From Plasmopara viticola (taxonomy: Eukaryota; Oomycota; Peronosporomycetes; Peronosporales; Peronosporaceae), in assembly GCA_001695595.3 (NCBI GenBank), contig MBPM02000001.1, positions 1,240,001 through 1,304,000 of the forward strand: a DNA stretch of 64,000 nucleotides. The letters are read 5' to 3'. Positions 13,001-21,333 of this stretch are shown here, piece by piece. The stretch's first letter is position 1. Each line of letters starts with the position of its first letter. A model generated the notes under the pieces. It was given only the letters and a program-made list of their open reading frames with translations, did no database searches and was not told where the DNA came from. The position numbers and the translations under genes are program-made.

Positions 13001-14254
13001 TCACTGATTGTGAGCAGCATTCCACTCAACAACCTTAGGATGTTCCGCCACCAACTTGAACACGCGCTGCAAGTTGTCGAACGAGTCCGCAATCGTCGTT
13101 GGAATGCCAGGTATATTACCCTTGAAAAGAAGCAGCACGCCGTAGATTGTGAGGTCAGCCACAGTAAGGGTTTTTCCTGTCGCGTATGGCCCCTTGTTTC
13201 TCGCAACAGTTTTTTCCAAGCATCCCAGAACCTTGGCTACGATGCCACCAGCCAGCTCTGCGCGCATAGCTAGCTGCTTTTCGGAATCATTTTCACGGAA
13301 CGAAGCTCCCCAAAGCGGATTGTTGAACATCTCGTCGATAATCGCAAACAATTCATCAACGCGGTAAGCAGCCAGTGGCACTGTCAATGAATAGAGTCCC
13401 GATAAAGTGCCTGCGTAGCGAAGGATTGCGTGCGACTGAGCAATGACCTCGCCATCTACTTCGAGTACGGGCAGCTGGTGAAATGGTAGCGACGGCTTGC
13501 GAGCTGTCAATTCTTCACGAGTAATGCGTTCGTCCTCAAATTCAACACCTCCAATAAAAAGGGCAAGACGGATAGGTTCTGCTCGGCCAGGAAAAGGCAT
13601 GTAAGTCAGCTTGAGCTTGGGGACATTGTGTGGTAAAGTGTACCACTCCTTCACCTTGGGGTGATTCGCCACTTTGTCGTGGATCTCATTTAGTGTCTTG
13701 TAACCATCCAACACTGTTTTTGGGATATGGTCGAGAAATCCCGAACGTAACGTCTTGACCCAAGCGTAGATGGCCAAATCGTGAATGAAAACTGCTTGCT
13801 TTTGAAAGGCGGGAATTTGGTACATTTTCTCAAGCCGCGCTTCAAATAGGGTGGCATAGTGGGGAATAGTGACCGAGGCCAGCTCCTCGCGCTTGGCTTT
13901 CTTCTTTTCTGCATCAGACTCGCTAAACGTAGAGAAAAGTTTGTCTTCCATTTCGCCTATACCGTGCAGCAGCTCGTCAATTCGAAACGCCAGGATTGGC
14001 GTACTCATTGGGTAGAGTCCTGACATGCGCCCTGCATAGCGCATCATGGCGTGTGACTGAGTAAACACCTCATTGTCAACCTCAAGAACCGGCAATTGGC
14101 CTAAAGGAAGTGATTCCTTCATGCCCATGAACTCCGCACGATTAATGCGCTTATCCTCAAATGGCACACCGCCAATGTAAAAAGCCAAGCGTTGAACCTC
14201 AGCGCGCCCGGCAATGTCAAAGTACGTAAGCTTGATGGAAGGGAAAGCGCTCAT
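13001..14254 (-). CDS. bimodular glutathione S-transferase, copy A
   Basis: An intronless 417-residue protein made of two consecutive GST units of about 205 residues each, rather than the usual single 200-220-residue GST. Module 1 starts KLTYFDIAGRAE and module 2 KLTYMPFPGRAEP; the Tyr at position 11 and near 218 corresponds to the catalytic Tyr of the alpha/mu/pi/sigma group. Both modules have the glutathione-site motif (QLPVLEVD then QSHAxxRYAG). The module-2 helical domain has the N-capping pattern TVADLTIYG; module 1 has the variant IHDLAIYAW. The expected role is conjugating glutathione to electrophiles or peroxides in the cytosol. The start ATG at 14254 is preceded by a promoter block shared with copy B. 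Two active-site sets in one chain resemble a built-in dimer. Confidence 0.92.
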   Translation of the reverse strand: MSAFPSIKLTYFDIAGRAEVQRLAFYIGGVPFEDKRINRAEFMGMKESLPLGQLPVLEVDNEVFTQSHAMMRYAGRMSGLYPMSTPILAFRIDELLHGIGEMEDKLFSTFSESDAEKKKAKREELASVTIPHYATLFEARLEKMYQIPAFQKQAVFIHDLAIYAWVKTLRSGFLDHIPKTVLDGYKTLNEIHDKVANHPKVKEWYTLPHNVPKLKLTYMPFPGRAEPIRLALFIGGVEFEDERITREELTARKPSLPFHQLPVLEVDGEVIAQSHAILRYAGTLSGLYSLTVPLAAYRVDELFAIIDEMFNNPLWGASFRENDSEKQLAMRAELAGGIVAKVLGCLEKTVARNKGPYATGKTLTVADLTIYGVLLLFKGNIPGIPTTIADSFDNLQRVFKLVAEHPKVVEWNAAHNQ

Positions 14255-14687
14255 TCTGGTCCAAATGGGGTGGAAAACGCGTTGTAGACAAGAAGCAAAT
14301 GTCGTTCGAGACGTAATATGTGTGTATCTATGACAAAAAAAAAAAAAAGTGAGGTGGTGCAGTCGTTGTATCTTATGTTGCTTACGTAATCTGAATCATG
14401 GTATCTATGGAAAATATTTATCGGATCAGTACCAAAGATCTTTTTTTTCTATAAAAAACCAGAGCAATAGAAATATGCTTGGTTTAAAAAGTCGCGAAAT
14501 TTTTCAGACTTCTAACTCGAACAAAGTTCAATTCCGACAAGATGCTATTTCTTCCATAGATACGATGGCGTCGTTACGGGTCATATTACGTCATCAATGT
14601 GAAAACCATAGCTGCACCACCTCATTTTTCAATTTGCTTCTTGTCTACAACGCGTGGACAACATCTTGCCACCCCATTTGGTCCAGA
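14255..14687. promoter_or_regulatory. shared divergent promoter region of the GST pair
   Basis: This 433-bp spacer drives both GST genes outward. Adjacent to each ATG is a duplicated block (14255-14303 and 14631-14687) with TTTGCTTCTTGTCTACAACG and CCACCCCATTTGG; the plus copy carries about 10 extra bases between the two. CATATTACGTC, with an ACGT core, occurs once per side (14310-14320 in reverse, 14582-14592). A 13-bp inverted repeat, TGAGGTGGTGCAG (14350-14362) against its complement (14612-14624), could form a long-loop hairpin. A poly-A run sits at about 14334-14348. Individual factor sites are not assigned. Confidence 0.6.
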
Positions 14688-15941
14688 ATGAGCGCTTTCC
14701 CTTCCATCAAGCTTACGTACTTTGACATTGCCGGGCGCGCTGAGGTTCAACGCTTGGCTTTCTACATTGGCGGTGTGCCATTTGAGGATAAGCGCATTAA
14801 TCGTGCGGAGTTCATGGGCATGAAGGAATCACTTCCTCTAGGCCAATTGCCGGTTCTTGAGGTTGACGATGAGGTATTTACTCAGTCACACGCCATGATG
14901 CGCTATGCAGGGCGCATGTCAGGACTCTACCCTATGAGTACGCCAATCCTGGCGTTTCGAATTGACGAGCTGCTGCACGGTATAGGCGAAATGGAAGACA
15001 AACTTTTCTCTACGTTTAGCGAGTCTGATGCAGAAAAGAAGAAAGCCAAGCGCGAGGAGCTGGCCTCGGTCACTATTCCCCACTATGCCACCCTCTTTGA
15101 AGCGCGGCTTGAGAAAATGTACCAAATTCCCGCCTTTCAAAAGCAAGCAGTTTTCATTCACGATTTGGCCATCTACGCTTGGGTCATGACGTTACGTTCG
15201 GGATTTCTCGACCATATCCCAAAAACAGTGTTGGATGGTTACAAGACACTAAATGAGATCCACGACAAAGTGGCGAATCACCCCAAGGTGAAGGAGTGGT
15301 ACACTTTACCACACAATGTCCCGAAGCTCAAGCTGACTTACTTGCCCTTCCCCGGCCGAGCAGAGCCTATCCGACTTGCCCTTTTTATTGGAGGTGTTGA
15401 ATTTGAGGATGAACGCATTCCTCATGAAGAATTGACAGCTCGCAAGCCGTCGCTACCATTTCATCAGGTGCCCGTACTCGAAGTGGATGGCGAGGTCATG
15501 GCTCAGTCGCACGCAATCCTTCGGTACGCAGGCACACTATCGGGACTATATCCATTGACTTCCCCACTGGCTGCGTACCGCATTGACGAATTGTTTGCGA
15601 TCATTGACGAGATGTTTAACCACCCGCTTTGGAGAGCTTCGTACCTTGAGAAAGATTCCGAGAAGCAGCTAGCTATGCGCGCAGAGCTGTCCAATGGTAT
15701 TGTAACTAAGGAGCTAGGATGCTTGGAAAAAATTGTTGCGCGAAACAATGGGCCATACGCGACAGGAAAAACTTTTACCGTGGCTGATCTCACTATCTAT
15801 AGCGTGCTGTTTCTTTTTAAAAATGATATCCCCGGCATTACAAAGACCATTGCGGACTCGTACGACAACTTGCAGCGGGTATTCAAGTTGGTGGCGGAAC
15901 ATCCAAAGGTTGTTGAGTGGAATGCTGCTCATAATCAGTAA
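14688..15941 (+). CDS. bimodular glutathione S-transferase, copy B
   Basis: An intronless 417-residue twin of copy A on the opposite strand. The frame is open further upstream, but the start is set at 14688. This is where homology with copy A's ATG and promoter block begins, while the upstream extension is translated promoter. The first about 217 residues differ from copy A at only two positions (N61D and a K/M change near 166). The remaining 200 differ at about 27, although the last 25 are again identical. The catalytic Tyr in each module and the glutathione-site motifs are kept, and module 2 keeps TVADLTIYS. Expected cytosolic glutathione transferase activity as in copy A; divergence is concentrated in module 2, so substrate preference may differ there. 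Confidence 0.92.
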   Translation: MSAFPSIKLTYFDIAGRAEVQRLAFYIGGVPFEDKRINRAEFMGMKESLPLGQLPVLEVDDEVFTQSHAMMRYAGRMSGLYPMSTPILAFRIDELLHGIGEMEDKLFSTFSESDAEKKKAKREELASVTIPHYATLFEARLEKMYQIPAFQKQAVFIHDLAIYAWVMTLRSGFLDHIPKTVLDGYKTLNEIHDKVANHPKVKEWYTLPHNVPKLKLTYLPFPGRAEPIRLALFIGGVEFEDERIPHEELTARKPSLPFHQVPVLEVDGEVMAQSHAILRYAGTLSGLYPLTSPLAAYRIDELFAIIDEMFNHPLWRASYLEKDSEKQLAMRAELSNGIVTKELGCLEKIVARNNGPYATGKTFTVADLTIYSVLFLFKNDIPGITKTIADSYDNLQRVFKLVAEHPKVVEWNAAHNQ

Positions 15942-16472
15942 AAATGTTGCTCAAGGAGCATTAAGATCAATCTAATCCAATTATATATTTCTTCGGCATG
16001 ACTTAGTATTTTATAATACCTGTACCACGATCATGAAGGTACGGTGTCAGATTTAGGGAATATGTTCGGAGCGCTCAACGCTCTGTACTAGTTATTCTTC
16101 ATTCTGTAAAATGTATGTTAAAAGCACATTACGTTATTTTGTGCGACTCTGAGACCATGCTCCTTTGCAAGATAAATGACCTAATGGCAAATCTCACGTA
16201 AGCATTGTGTCGATAAATTCATGGGACGTACCAAGCTAAGCATGTCGTTTTCTCCGCAAAAATGTCGCAAATAATGGTGGTGTTGTCCATTTATTTTTTT
16301 GTTTCAAACATTTGTATTGCTCGTCTTGCTTTTAAAATAGTGCAACATGCCATCGACAAGCTAAAGCAACAAAGTGGTCCGCAAGCTTATAACAAGCTAG
16401 CAGTTGCCATCCTCAAGGAACAACGAAGCAGGAGTTGTGGCGCTTAATAGATTAGTTGTGGTCGTCATAGCC

Positions 16473-16914
16473 TGTCAGATGTATTCATTGAATTTTTTAT
16501 TTTGAAAAAAATACTGAATAGAGCTACTCCCAAAACACATAATGCATTTGCGCGCCGTCCAGACTGAACTCTGACCCTTGTATTGTATTGTATTACGTTA
16601 TCGCGTTGCCAAGTTATGCACGTGCTAGGCTCAGTCTGGCTAGTCCACGGCATAGAGTGGTGTCCGCATACGTCGGGTCTCGTTCGGCGGGCAGTGCAGC
16701 CAGCACCGAGGTCGTGAGGGTCTTCCATTACTTTGTTTATCTCTGACTTGGTAAGCGCCCAGGTGGCGCCCGGTGCTGAAGACCGTCGCGTCGAGGGTAA
16801 GACTTGTTAGAGACCTGCAGATGACTCTGACCCTGTGTACTAATAATAGAAATACAAGCCAAAAGCCTATGTGACATGGGTTAATCACTTTAGAGTGAAA
16901 TCCAATAAGTAACA
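16473..16914 (-). mobile_element. LTR-like block, possibly a solo LTR (minus orientation)
   Basis: On the minus strand this 442-bp block begins TGTTACTTATTGG and ends ACATCTGACA, giving the TG...CA ends typical of LTRs. It is richer in G+C than its surroundings. Next to the TG end the motif AATAAGT(A/G)A(C/T)ATTG recurs three times (about 16902-16965). I could not find a matching target-site duplication (flanks TAGCC and TTGTT) or a second LTR. The ends are therefore tentative and the block may be a truncated solo LTR. No coding capacity is present. Confidence 0.45.
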
Positions 16915-17098
16915 TTGTTCAATGCAATAAGTGACATTGTAGAAAGCAATAAGTAATATTGGTCAACTTAAAAGCAGTGCCATGATGGTTTTCGATACTT
17001 TTGGAAATGAGTTAATTGATGGCAAGAAGCATAAATTTTAACAAAATGTCCAGTGTATGAGTTGTCACAATCCCACTCCATTATTATTAAGAATGCGC

Positions 17099-17434
17099 TT
17101 AAACGCGGCTGGGGTATAGCATGACACGAACGCTCTTGCTCATGGCCTCAGCCGGCAGATTCTTAGCAAACTTGGCACGCACGACACCGTTGCTGCCATG
17201 AGCACGCATGACTTTTCCCCACACAACACGAAACTGAGTGCCATTCTTCAAGGACTTTGCCTTGTAGATGTATGCAATTTTCTTGCCAAGGTAAAAGTCC
17301 ACGTCCTTCTTGTCCGTCAATCCCTGAATCTTGACCAGTGCAGTGTGCGAGTACTGGTTGCGCAGGCCGCGCTTGTAGCCAAGAAATACACCCTTGACGT
17401 AGAGACGAGTAGGCTGACTAGAAGAAGCGACCAT
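17099..17434 (-). CDS. RPL35A: 60S ribosomal protein eL33 (RPL35A)
   Basis: A 111-residue single-exon protein with the whole eL33 fold: [19 protein letters not shown], then [43 protein letters not shown] and a C-terminal RVMLYPS. Length matches the family (about 110). It is a structural protein of the large ribosomal subunit. The ATG at 17434 (MVASSSQ) is chosen because the upstream extension lacks an ATG. An AG just upstream (GTTGCAG) could end a 5'-UTR intron. It is the most downstream member of a same-strand run with the coding fragment, DHX33 and CSN7. Confidence 0.95.
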   Translation of the reverse strand: MVASSSQPTRLYVKGVFLGYKRGLRNQYSHTALVKIQGLTDKKDVDFYLGKKIAYIYKAKSLKNGTQFRVVWGKVMRAHGSNGVVRAKFAKNLPAEAMSKSVRVMLYPSRV

Positions 17435-17518
17435 TGTAATGAGGTTCTGCAACATTATTAGGCAACAAAAGGTTAATTTTTGCGATCGACAGACTATACA
17501 TTATAAACCGTCTGCCGT

Positions 17519-17818
17519 TCAGTGACCAGTGTATCCATCCTGTCCGTCTTCAGCCCCAAGAAGAAGTGATGGTCGGTTTAAAACGTACAAGACGAGTCCC
17601 TGCGTCTTTAAACGCAAATGCTGTCTTTCTTCAGGTCTGCATGGAATGGCGAGACCACCAAACGGCGACGGTTTGTAAAATACAAACTTCTTACGTACCA
17701 GTTGGAGGAATAGATCGAGCGAGTGACTGAAGGGCTTGACAGCGTCCCGGTACACTTCTGTGAAATGATTGGCGGCCAGTAAAGACCTTTCGAAGCTAAT
17801 ATTACCTGCACAAAGCGA
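17519..17818 (-). CDS. unexplained protein-coding fragment (no ATG)
   Basis: An open frame of 99 residues between eL33 and DHX33 with convincing protein-like composition (FERSLLAANHFTEVYRD, LFLQLVRKKFVFYKPSPFGG, LKTQGLVLYVLNRPS, ending EDGQDGYTGH). It has no in-frame ATG. A short ATG frame (from 17835, MKSISDRFVQ) runs straight into it but is one base out of register at CAGGTAAT. TTTGTGCAG|GT also looks like a splice acceptor, yet only about 90 bp separate it from the DHX33 stop. It could be a terminal exon with an exon hidden upstream, a frameshifted small gene, or a relic. I do not recognise the family. Confidence 0.45.
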   Translation of the reverse strand, partial: SLCAGNISFERSLLAANHFTEVYRDAVKPFSHSLDLFLQLVRKKFVFYKPSPFGGLAIPCRPEERQHLRLKTQGLVLYVLNRPSLLLGAEDGQDGYTGH

Positions 17819-17908
17819 TCACTTATTGACTTCATACCGGGATCAATCTCTTAAGATTGATGTATACATGTAAAATTATTCCTACACGTGCGCTGTAAAT
17901 TACAGACT

Positions 17909-19990
17909 CTAATTTTCACTGCTGTTCTTGTTCTTCTTGGCGAAAAAAGTGGGCGCTAATTCTATCAGCCACTCCTTCTCAATGACAAGCACCGTTCGAA
18001 TATAGTGTTTGCTCGTAAAAACCAATTCATTGTAAACCACCCATTTGGGTGGCGGATTGCGCATGAACAGTGACGATGACGGATGCACCTTGACGACCTC
18101 AGACCGGCCACACATGGTTTTGTATGCTGTCTTGGATCCTCCAAGCCCCTCAGCAACAGATCGCATGGCTGTGTTAAGAAAGAAACCGGCAACGATACTT
18201 TTGCGCAATGGGTCAATGTCGGGAAAACTCGATTCGATCGATAGCTCTAATTTCTCCAGATAATTTCTGAGCTGCGATCGCACGCTCTCCACGCGCATCA
18301 TAGCACGATGGTTAATAAAGTGGTCGCGACACCACTTGTTGCGCTGTTTCATGCTGCACTGTACGTACCCGTTGAAAACGTTTAGTAACGTGATCTGGTC
18401 TCCTTCGTGCGCGACAAATCGCGCCCGGGATTGTGCCGCTTCTGCCTTTTGATCACGAGGGGAGAAGAAGATGGATTCTACGGAGAGCATGGCGACAACA
18501 CTTAATGCTTCTTCAGCACATCCCAATTCTGTTGCCTTTAATAGCATCACGGCATACATGGGTTCTACAGGGAGACCAGCCATTTGACGACCCCGTGTCG
18601 TCAGCTGACCTTTGTTGTCTAATGCACTCAACGCGTACAACTTCTCCAAAGCCTTCTTCAGCGATGTTGTCAATGGCTTCTCAATAAAATCAAAGCCCAG
18701 CACATCGTCAATGCCCATGCACTTGAGCTGCAAAACTACGACCTCTAGACTAACGCGCTGAATGTCTGGAATCGCACGCTCTGGAAGCTGTTCGAAAGTC
18801 TCCTCTGGGAACAAGCGGTAGCAAATTCCAGGAGCCTCACGACCAGCACGACCCGTACGCTGCCACGCTTGGGCTTTCGAAACTGACTCGGTTTGCAGCA
18901 TTTCCATGCCACTTGAGGCAACGAACGAGCGCTGCTTAACCAAGCCTGTGTCTACGACGTAGCGGACGCCGTTGATCGTAATCGAAGTCTCAGCAATGTT
19001 TGTGGCTAGTATCACCTTACGCACTTCTGCAGCGGCAGGTTCAAACACCTTTAACTGCTGTTCCCGCGGCATAGCAGCAAAGATTGGACACACTTCAAGC
19101 TTCAGCGCATCAGCAGGCAGCGTTCGAGCGTACTCTTCTAATAGTGTTTCGAGCGTCTCAATATCTTCCTGACCAGTTAAGAACACTAAAATACTGCCAT
19201 TGTTCGTCTTGTCGTCCAAATGAATCTGCAGTACCGCGACCAGCGCTGAGTCGAGATAATCGGGTTGGGTCTTAGCAGTGTAGAATACATCGACGTGGAA
19301 CAATCGACCGGGAATTTGAATTACCACTGGCTGAAAGGATTCAAAAAATCGCTTGAACAGCATTACGTCCAAAGTAGCTGACATGACTACCACTTTGAGA
19401 TCTTTTCGTTTCCGCATGGCACGCTTAACAATGCCGAAGAGAATGTCCGTCTGAAGTGTACGTTCGTGGGCCTCGTCAAGCACTACCACCGAGTATCTTT
19501 CGAGCGTAGGGGATAGTAGCGCCTCTCGCACCAGCATACCATCCGTCATCAACTTCAACTTTGTGTTCTTCGTAGACGTGTCATCAAATCGGACGCAATA
19601 GCCGACAGTGTCGCCCAATGAACCGCGATTAACCTCCTCGCACACACGTTGGGCCACTGTAATGGCGGCAATGCGACGCGGCTGCGTAATGGCGACACGT
19701 GCTTGAATACGGTCACTTTCCCAAATGTACTGCGGAAGCTGTGTCGTCTTTCCGCTCCCTGTTTCGCCGACGAGGATCACTACTTGATTGCCTTTGATAG
19801 AGTCGATAATTTGGCTGCGGTGAGCGTAAATAGGTAAACGCTGGCGACTACGCTGCAGCTCGGAAATTTCAGGATAGCCATTAGTAAAGCGGTGCTGATA
19901 TTTCTGTTGATTTCGCTTTAGATCGGTACTTAGAGATTGCATTGGACGCTTGCGCTGCGTGCCATGGTGTTGCCCATGTCTTGCAGTCAT
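17909..19990 (-). CDS. DHX33: DEAH-box RNA helicase, DHX33 type
   Basis: A 693-residue intronless DEAH helicase (human DHX33 is about 707). A basic N-terminus (1-35) precedes motif I GETGSGKTT (75-83), motif Ia TQPRRIAA (about 102-109), motif II DEAH (172-175), motif III SAT (204-206), then SILVFLTGQEDIE, TNIAETSITI and motif VI QRTGRAGR. The winged-helix/ratchet (HA2) and OB-fold regions follow; the OB fold is recognisable from HPSS, VVYNELVFTSKHYIR and the C-terminal WLIELAPTFF. The short length and this C-terminus fit DHX33 better than the longer Prp2/Prp22/DHX8 helicases. DHX33 relatives act in the nucleolus and in RNA sensing in animals; the oomycete role is inferred to be RNP remodelling. 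All ATPase motifs are intact. CSN7 ends 114 bp upstream on the same strand. Confidence 0.88.
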   Translation of the reverse strand: MTARHGQHHGTQRKRPMQSLSTDLKRNQQKYQHRFTNGYPEISELQRSRQRLPIYAHRSQIIDSIKGNQVVILVGETGSGKTTQLPQYIWESDRIQARVAITQPRRIAAITVAQRVCEEVNRGSLGDTVGYCVRFDDTSTKNTKLKLMTDGMLVREALLSPTLERYSVVVLDEAHERTLQTDILFGIVKRAMRKRKDLKVVVMSATLDVMLFKRFFESFQPVVIQIPGRLFHVDVFYTAKTQPDYLDSALVAVLQIHLDDKTNNGSILVFLTGQEDIETLETLLEEYARTLPADALKLEVCPIFAAMPREQQLKVFEPAAAEVRKVILATNIAETSITINGVRYVVDTGLVKQRSFVASSGMEMLQTESVSKAQAWQRTGRAGREAPGICYRLFPEETFEQLPERAIPDIQRVSLEVVVLQLKCMGIDDVLGFDFIEKPLTTSLKKALEKLYALSALDNKGQLTTRGRQMAGLPVEPMYAVMLLKATELGCAEEALSVVAMLSVESIFFSPRDQKAEAAQSRARFVAHEGDQITLLNVFNGYVQCSMKQRNKWCRDHFINHRAMMRVESVRSQLRNYLEKLELSIESSFPDIDPLRKSIVAGFFLNTAMRSVAEGLGGSKTAYKTMCGRSEVVKVHPSSSLFMRNPPPKWVVYNELVFTSKHYIRTVLVIEKEWLIELAPTFFAKKNKNSSEN

Positions 19991-20104
19991 CGTTTAGTGA
20001 ATGGAGGTGAATGGCAATACTGAAGTCAAGATTTATACAATGCGACATGATTGGTATAAAAGAGATCGGCACGCTAATATCTAAACGGTATTACCGTGCA
20101 CAGC

Positions 20105-21242
20105 TTACATCCGGCCTTTCCGACCTGTTAAGTGCATGCGCTGCTTGGACGAGGCTCTAATCACCACGCCACATTAGAATCTTGTATCAAAGAGCTTTAC
20201 TATCGTCAAGACATTGCACCACTTACCCTCGTCGAACACCAGTTTCAGCAACTTCTTCTCCCGACCGAAGGCTCGAGACGCCAGAGACAAACCCTTTACC
20301 ACGCTCATTCGCACGCACAGTCATCTTGGTATGGATCGCTGTCTCTCGCGCCCGTTCGTCTTCCTCCTGCTTCTCAGCCAACCTAATTTCAACGTACAAG
20401 TCGCACGAACGTCAAGAGATGTTCAAAGCATAAACAATTTGGCACAATTCCGTACATGTGAATAGTATAAATTTTCTCGCAAATTTCAGCAGACTGCATT
20501 TTCCAGTTTGTTAGCTTTTGAATCATATCGTCAATATCCTCACGGCATGTGTCACGGCCAACGGCATACTTGACAACAAAACAGCGCGCCTTCTGATCCA
20601 GTTTGCCGTGAATCAGTCCCTTCAATAGACATACCGGGTGAATGACATCGACACACCAATTTATCGTTCTTTTTACAAATCATACAGAGTAGATGGTGTC
20701 GATGAGAATGTCCTCCACCTCGCGCACCGTCGATACACCCAGTTCTTGCATCATTGTGTCATACGGAATGTTCTTCATGCGTTAAACATCGATCAGAATA
20801 TCTATTACCATCTAATAACAACGTTCATACTTAAATACCTTAAATCTATGAGCGAGCGACACTGCCGTAAGCTTCCTAAGCTTGTGAACCTGTTGCGGCG
20901 TAAGCTCCGGCAATTCGTCTTTTCGGGCTACAGCGAAAATGAAGACCCAGTCAGTCAACTTATTTCTACAAAGTTTTGAGACCACGTATAAGACCAAAGT
21001 CACCTACCAACATAGTCGCTATATGCGCCAAAGCAGAATATGCGCAGCAGCTCGTATTGCTCTTTGTGCTCGGAATCCTTGAGTGCCTCCACGTTGGGCA
21101 TATCCAGTAGCTCACGGAATACAAACAATTTTTTATTACTCAAGACCTGTTGGATCAGTGCCACACACGCCCGACCACGCGCATTTTTAGCCAGCAATGT
21201 AAATTGCTCCAGATTCGCCGCTCCCACCGCATCAACTGCCAT
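20105..21242 (-). CDS. CSN7: COP9 signalosome subunit 7 (6 exons)
   Basis: Exons (minus strand): 21242-21008, 20927-20839, 20772-20686, 20619-20456, 20382-20227, 20156-20105. They join in frame to a 260-residue protein (human CSN7A/B 275/264). The N-terminus has the CSN7 pattern EQFTLLAKNARGRACVALI and VFRELLDMPNV. The PCI/winged-helix part has ELTPQQVHKLRKLTAVSLA, EVEDILIDTIYS and GLIHGKLDQK with YAVGRD, and a charged helix and basic tail follow (AEKQEEDERARE ... SSKQRMHLTGRKGRM). CSN7 is a scaffold subunit of the COP9 signalosome, which removes NEDD8 from cullins. All introns are GT-AG. The fourth and fifth splice joins rest on frame and charge pattern only. It is transcribed divergently from NSE2 across 91 bp. 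Confidence 0.9.
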
Positions 21243-21333
21243 CTTTGGAAATAGTAAATGGCGATTCCAACAACTTCTGTATTGAAATAACTGCTTTAAT
21301 ATATTGTGGACGACACAGCGGTACAATTTCCAA
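21243..21333. promoter_or_regulatory. 91-bp bidirectional promoter, CSN7/NSE2
   Basis: Only 91 bp separate the two divergent start codons, so both core promoters and 5' UTRs must fit here or reach into the neighbour. No factor site is assigned. Confidence 0.6.

Larger units (their letters stand above)
12925..16010. repeat. large inverted gene duplication (palindrome with unique spacer)
   Basis: Two arms of about 1.35 kb face each other across a 433-bp spacer. Each arm holds one complete GST gene plus flanks. Upstream homology includes a block starting TTTGCTTCTTGTCTACAACG just before each ATG, and CATATTACGTC further out. Downstream homology continues past the stop codons (shared CAATCTAATCCAA, then CTTCGGCATGA). 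The arms are almost identical near the centre and clearly diverged toward the outside. Confidence 0.9.

Noticed and set aside
14349..14687. N-terminal extension of 113 residues on GST copy B
   Set aside because: The frame is open by chance through the promoter. Homology to copy A starts at the ATG at 14688 and the extension contains duplicated promoter DNA.
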